Part shown: positions 57,882 to 64,000 of the stretch, piece after piece
Layout: the number at the start of each line of letters is the position of its first letter
How positions within the stretch are numbered: the first letter of the stretch is position 1
Assembly: GCA_949752745.1 (NCBI GenBank)
Contig: OX457031.1
Span: 38,847,502 to 38,911,501 of the forward strand
Origin: Protula sp. h YS-2021
Lineage: Eukaryota > Annelida > Polychaeta > Sabellida > Serpulidae
Direction: 5' to 3'
Length of the DNA: 64,000 nucleotides
Program-made: the position numbers and the translations under genes
The notes under the pieces: model-generated
What the model was told of the DNA's origin: nothing
What the model saw: the letters and a program-made list of their open reading frames with translations, nothing else
The model's database searches: none

Positions 57882-58636
57882 ATTGCTTTTGGTCGAAAAT
57901 GAAGTTTACAGATCACCTTTCCAGTTTGAAATGGAACATTATGGCCTGTGTCGTCCTTAATATTCATTTCTATCACGTCAAATTTGGACGTGTTTACAGG
58001 AACATAATGCGGTTCGCCGTACGTTTTCATGATAATGTCACCATCATGGCCTTGTATGCCAACAGAACGTAGTAACGGCACATAATAATCACCAACAACT
58101 TGTGGTTCACAAATGCTACAATACACATACAGTGTATAAAACCCCTGTTTCACATCCGCTTTATGTTCAGCTGTACATGTTTCAGTATACCATTGATCTG
58201 GGATAAATCCTAAAATCTCAGCCAATCCAGTGGAAAAAGACACTTCATAGCCATAATCGAGAAATAGAAACACACGTCGTCTAATCTTATCATACTTTAG
58301 CCGAATAGCTTCTGTAAGTTTCAGAGCATTAGTCGCTTCTTCATTGACTGCCTCACATAGTTCTTGTATGGTTCTATAGTACCCATAAGGAATATTGAGA
58401 GTGCTAAGAATAGGATCATCGAATAGTTCTTGTCGATACTGAATAGAATAGTCCATGCCCTGTCTCATCGTTGTCCATGTATGTGGATATTGAATTTCAG
58501 CTAAAGCCACTTCATATTTTCCATTCAGATAGATGGTTCGAGGCATACGAATTTGATAATTTGAAGCCTTGTTGTTGGGATAATAGGTCATACTCGCATT
58601 GCTAGGCAAAGTAATGTAAAAGCTTGTCGACTCCAT
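57878..58636 (-). CDS. PC2: Polinton minor capsid (penton-like) protein
   Basis: A 252-residue protein. It begins STSFYITLPSNASMTYYPNN and continues with SNYQIRMPRTIYLNGKYEVA and LAEIQYPHTW. This is the usual opening of the Polinton single-jelly-roll minor capsid protein, predicted to form the five-fold vertices. The C-terminal half has VVGDYYVPLLRSVGIQG and the terminal strand VPFQTGKVICKLHFR. The frame is intact and length is normal. It sits directly upstream of the pVI-like gene, with a 4-nt ATGA overlap. Confidence 0.88.
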   Translation of the reverse strand: MESTSFYITLPSNASMTYYPNNKASNYQIRMPRTIYLNGKYEVALAEIQYPHTWTTMRQGMDYSIQYRQELFDDPILSTLNIPYGYYRTIQELCEAVNEEATNALKLTEAIRLKYDKIRRRVFLFLDYGYEVSFSTGLAEILGFIPDQWYTETCTAEHKADVKQGFYTLYVYCSICEPQVVGDYYVPLLRSVGIQGHDGDIIMKTYGEPHYVPVNTSKFDVIEMNIKDDTGHNVPFQTGKVICKLHFRPKAI

Positions 58637-58648
58637 GATGGATGGGAA

Positions 58649-58858
58649 CTAAATGGTATAGGTGCGTTGACGTTGTCTATATACTTCACGATAGCGCGCG
58701 CCATTCGACCAAGTATGCCAAATCTCATCCTCATTCACATGGTCTTTTATTTCTCCTTCACAACACGCGCTTGTACATCTTATTTTTACAGGAATAGTTG
58801 GTTTATCTTCTTGGCAACAACAACATAGCTCTTTCAGCCATGTTAAAAATTTTCCCAT
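58649..58858 (-). CDS. Small predicted lipid-anchored protein (myristoyl/palmitoyl motif)
   Basis: A 69-residue protein beginning MGKFLTWLKELCCCCQ. Gly2 with a short amphipathic stretch and four consecutive Cys is the classical layout for N-myristoylation plus palmitoylation. A second Cys cluster (RCTSACCEG) follows, and the C-terminus is hydrophilic (YREVYRQRQRTY). It overlaps the previous gene by 16 nt and lies 12 nt before the penton gene. A membrane-associated role in entry, assembly or exit is inference from the anchor motif and the capsid-gene context. No family is recognised. Confidence 0.6.
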   Translation of the reverse strand: MGKFLTWLKELCCCCQEDKPTIPVKIRCTSACCEGEIKDHVNEDEIWHTWSNGARYREVYRQRQRTYTI

Positions 58859-59424
58859 CCTTCAGGAAACTGTCTTTGTTGACGTTGTTTCATTTCTGTT
58901 GTAATGTCGTCACGAGTGGTCTTTTTACTAAACATTGTTTTTGGAATATTCGCATCTACAATTTCCTGGATAAATGGATGCCAGCCATATGGTGGTATGG
59001 CTCGTTCTTTTCTTCTTGTCGCCACCAATGCTTCTTTCATCAAATCAACCATGTTGGAATTTGCTATAATATCGCCCGTTTTCAACACAAGTTCATTCTT
59101 CTCTGACCATGTTGTACCATATTTCTTCAGTTCGGCTGAAAGTTGTGTTATTTTTCCATGATAGATAGGTTGAAAATGACTTAAAAATAACTTTTCTGGC
59201 TTTTCAGGTGGTGATGATGATGATGAGGGCTTTTGCTGTCTAGACTGACTTGTTCGTAAATGACGACCAAGAAGTTGAGACATTTCTATAGCCTTTTCAC
59301 GTGTTCGTTTCCCACGTAAAAGTTTATTCACTTTCGTTTTGATTTCACCATGTTTTCCCTTCTTTTCTAGCAACATTTTATATTCATATTCAGGAATGAG
59401 GACCATTTTCATCGTATGTTTCAT
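58843..59424 (-). CDS. Conserved-type Polinton protein of unknown function
   Basis: A 193-residue basic protein. The N-terminal ~75 residues are Lys/Arg-rich with YEYKMLLEKK; a Ser/Pro linker (KPSSSSSPPEKPEKL) follows. The second half has GTTWSEKNELVLKTGDIIAN, DLMKEALVATRRKERAIPPY and GWHPFIQEIVDANIPKTMF. The GW-x-PFI-x-EI segment is a pattern I associate with a small protein next to the packaging ATPase in other Polintons; that is from memory, not a search. The ATG overlaps the upstream stop by ATGA. Confidence 0.65.
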   Translation of the reverse strand: MKHTMKMVLIPEYEYKMLLEKKGKHGEIKTKVNKLLRGKRTREKAIEMSQLLGRHLRTSQSRQQKPSSSSSPPEKPEKLFLSHFQPIYHGKITQLSAELKKYGTTWSEKNELVLKTGDIIANSNMVDLMKEALVATRRKERAIPPYGWHPFIQEIVDANIPKTMFSKKTTRDDITTEMKQRQQRQFPEGWENF

Positions 59425-59747
59425 TTTAACAGCAGTTTGGCTAACAAGGGCAATGCCAATCTAGCAATAACTCCAATGAATCCTCCTTTCTGATTAATCA
59501 ACTTCTTTTTTCGTCGAAGGGATATCTTCTTATCTGCTAGAGTACGAAGCGTATGACGTTCACGTTTAAATTCCTTAAACCGTTTTGAGCTTAAGGGTAA
59601 ATGTCCTTGCAATATATTCAAACAAATTTCAAACAAGCTTGTTAATTCCTCCTTTGTAGCTTGCTGTAGCAAGGATTTACGTCGTTTAGGCCCACTGCGT
59701 GCAAGCAAATGAAGAAACGGCTGGTTCGCTCGAATACGTTTAGACAT
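59421..59747 (-). CDS. Small basic Polinton protein with C-terminal hydrophobic tail
   Basis: A 108-residue protein. The helical region contains RRKSLLQQATKEELTSLFEI and CLNILQGHLPLSS, followed by basic FKRERHTLRTLADKKISLRR. The end, KGGFIGVIARLALPLLAKLL, is Gly-started and hydrophobic. This layout recurs in Polinton-like elements and some retroviral-like host ORFs as a tiny gene near the ATPase. A membrane-active or DNA-binding role is possible but unproven. Start ATG 59,747 overlaps the ATPase end by 8 nt. Confidence 0.65.
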   Translation of the reverse strand: MSKRIRANQPFLHLLARSGPKRRKSLLQQATKEELTSLFEICLNILQGHLPLSSKRFKEFKRERHTLRTLADKKISLRRKKKLINQKGGFIGVIARLALPLLAKLLLK

Positions 59748-60399
59748 CTTGACTGCGAATGGTCAAATGAGTTGGTTCTTGTTCATACACTGCTTTATCA
59801 ATATAGACATAATGTGTATCTTTTGGTAAAATGCCTGTACGAATACGTAGTTGATCATTTGTCTTTGGTTTTAAATCAATGAATAAATAACCATGAGGTT
59901 TGCTAGTAGCATCTTGATAGGCTTCTATGAGAAATTGAGATCTTCCAGGATACATTTGCCGCGCCAATGTACTAATTTGTTGACTGTCTCTCGGATTTTT
60001 AAACAGAATGATATAATGTGTATTCAAACTAATATTTCGCATCTCTTTCCCATGATGAAATAAATTATGTACAATAAAGATAATGCTTAGATTTTGATGA
60101 CTGCTGCTAACACTAAAGAGACGTGTCATACGCTCATCACTATGACATTTCGTCATTAAGTCATCAATGATAAGTAAGTTTGGTTTCTTCGGGTTAAAAC
60201 GCTCTTCAATGTCATCTGGAATGCCTTGGTAAAATTCCACGCCTTTCATTCCCTTGTACAAAGGCTGATCTGCTGCATAAAGCCATAAAATGCTTTTTGG
60301 AGAGGGTTGAATCAACTTTTGTTCTAGAATTTCCTTCACCAGAGACGTTTTGCCACTGCCTGTAGGTCCAGAGACCAAACATGTAAATGGATGCTTCAT
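59740..60399 (-). CDS. ATP: Polinton genome-packaging ATPase (FtsK/HerA type)
   Basis: A 219-residue P-loop ATPase, with Walker A GPTGSGKT at 11-18 and Walker B LLIIDD at 75-80. A downstream helix SVSSSHQNLSIIFIVHNLF carries the sensor-like region (IFIVHN). In double-jelly-roll viruses this family pumps genomic DNA into the capsid. Start ATG 60,399 is chosen: it overlaps the integrase stop as ATGA, and the nine residues upstream depend on a non-ATG start. Length is normal for Polintons. Confidence 0.9.
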   Translation of the reverse strand: MKHPFTCLVSGPTGSGKTSLVKEILEQKLIQPSPKSILWLYAADQPLYKGMKGVEFYQGIPDDIEERFNPKKPNLLIIDDLMTKCHSDERMTRLFSVSSSHQNLSIIFIVHNLFHHGKEMRNISLNTHYIILFKNPRDSQQISTLARQMYPGRSQFLIEAYQDATSKPHGYLFIDLKPKTNDQLRIRTGILPKDTHYVYIDKAVYEQEPTHLTIRSQDV

Positions 60400-61502
60400 T
60401 GTTGAATGTCTGTTTCTTTCACCCAACTGTTAAACTTGTTTGGCCAACCTAACCACTTGACAAATAATTCTTTCACACCTCCTCCTCGTCTTTTACGTGT
60501 TTTCAAGACTTTTTCAATTCTATAAATAGATTCAATATCTTTGGTCACTTTCTGCAGTTCTTCTTCATAGAAATGGCCATCAATATCTTCGTCTAAAAAG
60601 TCTTTCACACGATACAAATGTATTCCTTGCTTCTTACAACGATGTGTGACAATGAAGACTTCTTGCGTCCATTTGATGTGATAATCGCGTTGAAACACAT
60701 ATTTAATGTGGGAAATACGAACATGATCGCCAATGTTAAATTTATACTTCTTCTTCTTCTTCGGTTTCAATTTCAGTTTGTCAACATACATATACTTCCA
60801 CACTTTTGATTCGTTGTCTTTACGAATCTCGGCTGGAGCATATTTATTAGGAAGAGAACCATGAGGTCTATGGTTGTAATTGTACACCAAGTCTGGAAGA
60901 ATGTCTAAGTAACGGTAAGTTTGATTATGTAGAAAATACCGATACATCATTCCCTTCAGAGTACGAATGACTCTTTCAGCAAAGTTGGCTTTGGTTTCAT
61001 TCTTTGTGGTATAAGCATGAATGCCTTCTTTCTTCAAAAATGCTTTTACCCATCTGTTTTTAAATTCTGTTCCTTTATCAGACCTTAGAGTTCGCGGTCT
61101 TCGTCGTGTGTCATGAAAAATCTTTTGGAAAGCTTGTATGACGCTGGTATGTGATTTATTAGGTATTGGCTGTACCCAGACATATTTGGAAAACACATCA
61201 ATGACAATGAGTAAAAAGCGTATGTCATCATTATAGGGAGCTATGTTTCCCATGTCTGCCAAATCAATATCCCACATATCATCAATGCCACGTGTAATGA
61301 CACGTTGTCTTTTGAACCTGTATTTGACAGGTTGGAGTAAACTGAAAGCATCTTGATCCTGTAGCCATTTCTTCACTTGTGAATGTGTGACTGGTTGATT
61401 ATGTTTTCGTAAGATGTGATACAGTTTGTAAGGACCAGCAAATGCTCCAGGCTGTCCAGGTTTGAAGTAAATATTGGTCAAGTAGTCTTTCCACGTCGAC
61501 AT
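60396..61502 (-). CDS. INT: Polinton retroviral-type integrase with chromodomain
   Basis: A 368-residue integrase that inserts the element into host DNA. The catalytic triad is D80 (WDIDLADM), D142 (RSDKGTEF) and E176 (NFAERVIRTLK), with 33 residues between the last two. The N-terminal part resembles the zinc-less linker of Polinton integrases (HSQVKKWLQDQD). The core also has LLIVIDVFSKYVWVQPI and YNHRPHGSLPNKYAP. The C-terminus (~residues 323-368) is a chromodomain: IYRIEKVLKTRKRRGG then KELFVKWLGWPNKFNSWV, suggesting chromatin targeting. ATG 61,502 is chosen, because the upstream extension needs a TTG. It is intact. Confidence 0.93.
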   Translation of the reverse strand: MSTWKDYLTNIYFKPGQPGAFAGPYKLYHILRKHNQPVTHSQVKKWLQDQDAFSLLQPVKYRFKRQRVITRGIDDMWDIDLADMGNIAPYNDDIRFLLIVIDVFSKYVWVQPIPNKSHTSVIQAFQKIFHDTRRRPRTLRSDKGTEFKNRWVKAFLKKEGIHAYTTKNETKANFAERVIRTLKGMMYRYFLHNQTYRYLDILPDLVYNYNHRPHGSLPNKYAPAEIRKDNESKVWKYMYVDKLKLKPKKKKKYKFNIGDHVRISHIKYVFQRDYHIKWTQEVFIVTHRCKKQGIHLYRVKDFLDEDIDGHFYEEELQKVTKDIESIYRIEKVLKTRKRRGGGVKELFVKWLGWPNKFNSWVKETDIQQ

Positions 61503-61540
61503 GGTCACACCGAATGAAAACCACCTTCTCAACAGAACAG

Positions 61541-61555
61541 CTTTTATTTTATAAC
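61541..61555 (-). promoter_or_regulatory. TATA-like box upstream of the integrase
   Basis: The minus strand reads TTATAAAATAAAAG, ~40 nt before the integrase ATG. It may drive the nine-gene block. No initiator match comparable to the other promoters was seen. Confidence 0.4.
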
Positions 61556-61607
61556 TCAACCAACATCACTTAACTAACATGCATTTATAACTTAACTAAC
61601 AAGTTTT

Positions 61608-61940
61608 TTACAAATCAAGTATAGATACAATGGTATGAATCACTGGAGACCATTGGTCTTCAATGAACACTAACCAATGACTGAGTTCATCCAATGTAAT
61701 AGCATCTACACCATATTTCTCACAACGTTGATTTGCATTCTCTAACACTTTATCTAAATGCATGTAATATTTAGCTTCATTCCAATATGTATAAACAGAT
61801 GCAGCATGACAAGTATGTTCTTGACACTCTTCATGTTGACAAGCAGGACAGACTAAATATGCAAACTTTTTTACAGCTGATAACATTTCTTCACAATAAG
61901 CTTTTTGCACAATATATTGTCTCAGTGTCTTGTCCGCCAT
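61608..61940 (-). CDS. Unrecognised 110-residue protein with Cys motif
   Basis: From ATG 61,940 (MADKTLRQYIVQKAYCEEML) the protein has a Cys/His cluster, LVCPACQHEECQEHTCH, that could bind zinc. The remainder is helical and acidic (ITLDELSHWLVFIEDQW). It lies 105 nt before the integrase ATG in the leftward set. No family is recognised. Confidence 0.6.
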   Translation of the reverse strand: MADKTLRQYIVQKAYCEEMLSAVKKFAYLVCPACQHEECQEHTCHAASVYTYWNEAKYYMHLDKVLENANQRCEKYGVDAITLDELSHWLVFIEDQWSPVIHTIVSILDL

Positions 61941-62041
61941 TGTGCAGTCTTGAATCAATGCAACACAAGTTAAACATACTTCAAATTTACATGTTCACAC
62001 GTCTGCACACCATAACGGTTGGCAAGCAAATGAAAAAGTCT

Positions 62042-62479
62042 CTAACCCTCACACAACAGTTCTAACAACTTTCCCATGATATTCTGACCAGGATATCCAG
62101 ATGACACTTGTTTCACACCAGCTCCCCACCAATGATCATACGTTGCTTCAACTAAAGTTTTATCTTTACATTCTTTCAACTTGTTGCGAAACAATACACA
62201 CTGATCCAGTTTGACTTGTAAAACATCTTGCATTTTGCTTCTCTTCACTGTATGCCATAAAGGACATGGCTTTATCACTTTAGCAATACGTTTTGCTTCA
62301 TATCCATTTCTACATGAAGCAATGGCTGAAGCAATATCTTGACGGTGATGAAACACTGCTTTCTCATATTGATACAACGCTTCACTTGAGTTGAACACAT
62401 GTCCATACTTTTCAAGTCGTGTTGGAAACATATTTGAAAGAACGTCCTTATGACCGCTGAATAGTACAAGATTCTCCAT
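62042..62479 (-). CDS. NADAR/YbiA-like domain protein
   Basis: A 145-residue protein consisting of one NADAR (DUF1768) domain. Matching blocks are FSGHKDVLSNMFP (7-19), like the F-x(n)-SNFYP opening; FNSSEALYQYEKA (29-41), like the T-SEHYYQ-x-K-A helix; MQDVLQVKLDQ (83-93); LVEATYDHWWGAG (109-121); and the final G-x-N-x-x-G-K-LL (131-139). NADAR proteins act on ADP-ribose-linked or riboflavin-pathway substrates; YbiA is an N-glycosidase. Some family members reverse DNA ADP-ribosylation. Here it lies in the leftward Polinton gene set, ATG intact. A role in countering host ADP-ribosylation is inference. Confidence 0.8.
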   Translation of the reverse strand: MENLVLFSGHKDVLSNMFPTRLEKYGHVFNSSEALYQYEKAVFHHRQDIASAIASCRNGYEAKRIAKVIKPCPLWHTVKRSKMQDVLQVKLDQCVLFRNKLKECKDKTLVEATYDHWWGAGVKQVSSGYPGQNIMGKLLELLCEG

Positions 62480-62500
62480 GTTGACTTTGCTTCTGCTGTT

Positions 62501-62632
62501 TTATTCTGACATGTCGGTTTCTTCCTGTAATAAAATATCTTTTAATATATTTGCTGCCTCTTCTATCATATTCTTTCTTTGTTTACGTTGAAACCACTCA
62601 CATAAAACTAAATTTGCTAGTAAGAAAAACAT
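62501..62632 (-). CDS. Tiny ORF or 3' exon of the 62,678 gene
   Basis: A 43-residue frame from ATG 62,632: hydrophobic start (MFFLLANLVLCEW), basic middle (QRKQRKN), acidic end. It may be a separate small membrane protein, or part of it may be the second exon of the preceding gene, whose frame contains a consensus splice donor. A phase-compatible acceptor (TATGTGAG|TGG) lies at 62,597/62,596. Confidence 0.35.
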   Translation of the reverse strand: MFFLLANLVLCEWFQRKQRKNMIEEAANILKDILLQEETDMSE

Positions 62633-62677
62633 GGTTATGTCTTTGAGAAACAATTCACTATGTTATCATAAACATGT

Positions 62678-63010
62678 TTAAAAAAGGTTTTTATAACTTA
62701 CCTGATAAAGCTGCTCGGTTTCCTCTTCTTCTTTACAACAATCTCTCAAATGATCAACCACGGTGAAATATACTTCCACATCAGTGCGAGCAGAATAAAG
62801 TGCAGAATCAAAGTCAAAGTCAGGATCTTCTTCTATTCCAGTTTTATGACATTCTCCAAGAAATCTTGAATGCAGTTCAATCACATCAAGACTATGATGT
62901 ACAACATCCCAAAAAGCATCCAAATGATAAAGTTGATAGTCTGGAGTGCCACAGCAAGCAAGTTTAGCAATCATCAAGTCAATATAAGCATTTTTAAAAC
63001 ATGCGTCCAT
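62678..63010 (-). CDS. Unrecognised acidic 110-residue protein, probable spliced 3' end
   Basis: The ORF runs from ATG 63,010 with MDACFKNAYIDLMIAKLACC, then YHLDAFWDVVHHSLDVIELH, and an acidic middle (GIEEDPDFDFDSALY). The last seven codons run through CAG|GTAAGT (boundary 62,702/62,701), a perfect splice donor, so the genomic stop may not be the real end. The family is unknown. It starts 24 nt beyond the stop of the 63,035 gene on the same strand. Confidence 0.55.
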   Translation of the reverse strand: MDACFKNAYIDLMIAKLACCGTPDYQLYHLDAFWDVVHHSLDVIELHSRFLGECHKTGIEEDPDFDFDSALYSARTDVEVYFTVVDHLRDCCKEEEETEQLYQVSYKNLF

Positions 63011-63034
63011 CTTGTTTCAGTGTCTTGTGGGCTT

Positions 63035-63673
63035 TTACTTTGCTTCACTGACTTTAAGTACTCCACACTTGCCGCAGAAGTTGCTTGGTTCACACAACTT
63101 GCAATTATACTTGTGGCAGTGGCAATGATAATCCTCCACATATCCACAAGCACCGCAATAGTCACAGGTAAGTCCAAGTTGATTTTGTACGTTCATGTTC
63201 TCCAACTGAACTTCAGCCAGCCTTTTCTTGGATAGCTTTGACAACTTCATCCGACCATCCTTTTGCAGCTTGATGATCGTTTTCTTGTCATGACATTCCT
63301 CACATGGTGATAGGGCTGAGTTGATGTTGTCCATCTCCTGAAGCAGTGTCTCCCATTCACCATCATTCATGTTGATGTGATGTGTGTATTCTTTCCCTTC
63401 AAACCGTGACGTGCGCACAAAACTCACATAGCGCATATCCAAGTATGAAATGACTTCAAGCCACTTCGTTTGCGTTAAGTACAGTTTGAAGCCAATGTCG
63501 CGTAAATTTTTCAAGCTTTGGCATACAATCTTCCACAAAGATGGTGAATAAGCACACCATCTCTCTCCACGTGTGATGCGTAGAAATGGCCCATATTCTC
63601 CATGCTCCACAGTAATGGTTAAGTTAGCACTAATTTTAAAGCTGCTGCTGCTGCTGCTTGTCTTGTTCTCCAT
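63035..63673 (-). CDS. Cys-rich protein with PC4-fold-like segment
   Basis: A 212-residue protein from ATG 63,673, the first ATG after the TATA box (the longer frame would start inside the promoter). It opens with a Ser run (KTSSSSSSFKI). The middle has WLEVISYLDMRYVSFVRTS and YTHHINMNDGEWETLLQEMD, the same strand-strand-EW-helix layout as the small rightward genes. Two Cys pairs follow (SPCEECHDK), then a C-terminal Cys/His cluster (CDYCGAC, HCHCHKYNCKLC, CGKC) suited to bind two or more zinc ions. It is probably a nucleic-acid-binding protein and the first gene of the leftward set. Confidence 0.6.
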   Translation of the reverse strand: MENKTSSSSSSFKISANLTITVEHGEYGPFLRITRGERWCAYSPSLWKIVCQSLKNLRDIGFKLYLTQTKWLEVISYLDMRYVSFVRTSRFEGKEYTHHINMNDGEWETLLQEMDNINSALSPCEECHDKKTIIKLQKDGRMKLSKLSKKRLAEVQLENMNVQNQLGLTCDYCGACGYVEDYHCHCHKYNCKLCEPSNFCGKCGVLKVSEAK

Positions 63674-63721
63674 GGCTGCTACAATGTACTGATGATGCAC
63701 TCCCTCCAACTGTCTGCTGAG

Positions 63722-63781
63722 AAATGACTTCACTCTGCTGAGTTCACTCCCTTTTATACCCAACTATCTGCTGAGTCAGCA
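63722..63781 (-). promoter_or_regulatory. Promoter of the leftward set: T-MARE, TATA, initiator
   Basis: On the minus strand: T-MARE TGCTGACTCAGCA (63,781-63,769), TATAAAAG (63,758-63,751), GGGAGTGAA, then TCATTT at ~33 nt (63,727-63,722). Extra TCTGCTGAG half-sites lie near 63,735 and 63,713 on the plus strand. It mirrors the polymerase promoter at 50,128-50,197 in order and spacing. Confidence 0.65.
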
Positions 63782-64000
63782 AAGAACTTGCAAAGTTTTG
63801 AATTCACTTCAACTCGTCCATGGTTGAATCGGACAAGCTCTGATACATTATTTGGAACATCATCATCATAATGTAAAATGATTCTTGCAGCTACAACTAA
63901 CATGAGCTCAACTGCCCAAATTCACGTTGATAAACGCTGAATCAATGTCGTAAGTTAACGGTAAATGTAGATCTTCACATTCACGTAGAAACGAGCGGAC
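63782..64000 (-). other. Right edge; possible 3' end of another leftward coding region
   Basis: Two minus-strand open stretches in different frames (64,000-~63,910 and ~63,930-63,755) have protein-like composition (YDIDSAFINV; VRFNHGRVEVNSKLCKFF). They are joined only by a frame change. No family or TIR was recognised. Confidence 0.2.

Larger units (their letters stand above)
49990..63800. mobile_element. Maverick/Polinton element, largely intact
   Basis: The diagnostic set is present: protein-primed DNA polymerase B, retroviral-type integrase with chromodomain, FtsK/HerA-type packaging ATPase, adenain-like protease, and hexon-like and penton-like capsid proteins. Rightward genes cover 50,222-55,379 and leftward genes 63,673-55,757, converging at ~55,600. 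Most ORFs have ATG starts and no lesions. Boundaries are approximate: no terminal inverted repeat could be matched between ~48,500-50,000 and the right edge. The right terminus may lie beyond the window. Confidence 0.9.

Noticed and set aside
63674..63763. N-terminal extension of the Cys-rich protein
   Set aside because: It needs a TTG start and would encode the TATA box itself; the first ATG is 63,673.

Overview
This is nuclear DNA from an animal, most likely a marine invertebrate: AT-rich, gene-poor and packed with decayed animal-type transposons (LINE, BEL/Pao, Tc1/mariner, Foldback-like, Polinton). It also carries one intact intronless rhodopsin-class GPCR gene. The phylum cannot be fixed from the sequence alone.

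Layout. 1-34,200 is mostly repeat. Three families of ~130-160 bp tandem units, all built around CCAAAAATTGGC, fill 1-4,445, 11,100-12,130, 22,850-26,960 and 33,150-34,200, with more at 36,960-39,110 and 46,820-47,540. Large blocks are duplicated: 2,040-9,310 resembles 24,440-27,800, and 19,976-22,850 resembles 29,285-31,185. Inserted into these are a TA-type MITE (2,664-3,301), a 5'-truncated L1/Tx1-like LINE (5,760-8,853), a BEL/Pao remnant (13,085-15,420), a composite inverted-repeat element carrying a 51-bp satellite (15,713-18,421), a Foldback/MULE-like element with a 9-bp target duplication and a FLYWCH finger (21,122-21,946), and a dead Tc1-like transposase (31,316-32,290). 34,730-48,760 holds a palindrome-rich MITE, two more LINE tails, the GPCR gene (39,317-40,771), two further elements with long subrepeated inverted repeats, and short tandem repeats.

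48,843-49,750 is a C-rich minisatellite running into an unrecognised ORF. That ORF is followed by a perfect histone-type 3' stem-loop.

50,000-63,800 is a largely intact Maverick/Polinton. Rightward genes encode protein-primed DNA polymerase B, a PC4-like ssDNA-binding protein and three small proteins. Leftward genes encode a Cys-rich protein, a 110-aa protein, a NADAR/YbiA-like protein, another 110-aa protein, the integrase, packaging ATPase, small virion-type proteins, penton-like and hexon-like capsid proteins and the maturation protease. The two gene sets converge on an AT-rich strip with opposed AATAAA signals. The nine-gene leftward block from integrase to protease is packed with four ATGA stop/start overlaps. 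Both outward ends carry matching TATA promoters with a Maf/AP-1-type palindrome just upstream. Most reading frames are open, so the copy looks recent, although its terminal inverted repeats were not found.

The strongest leads are the NADAR-like gene, the PC4-like paralogue family, the duplicated Maf-type promoter and the histone-type stem-loop beside the Polinton, and the group of Foldback-like elements.
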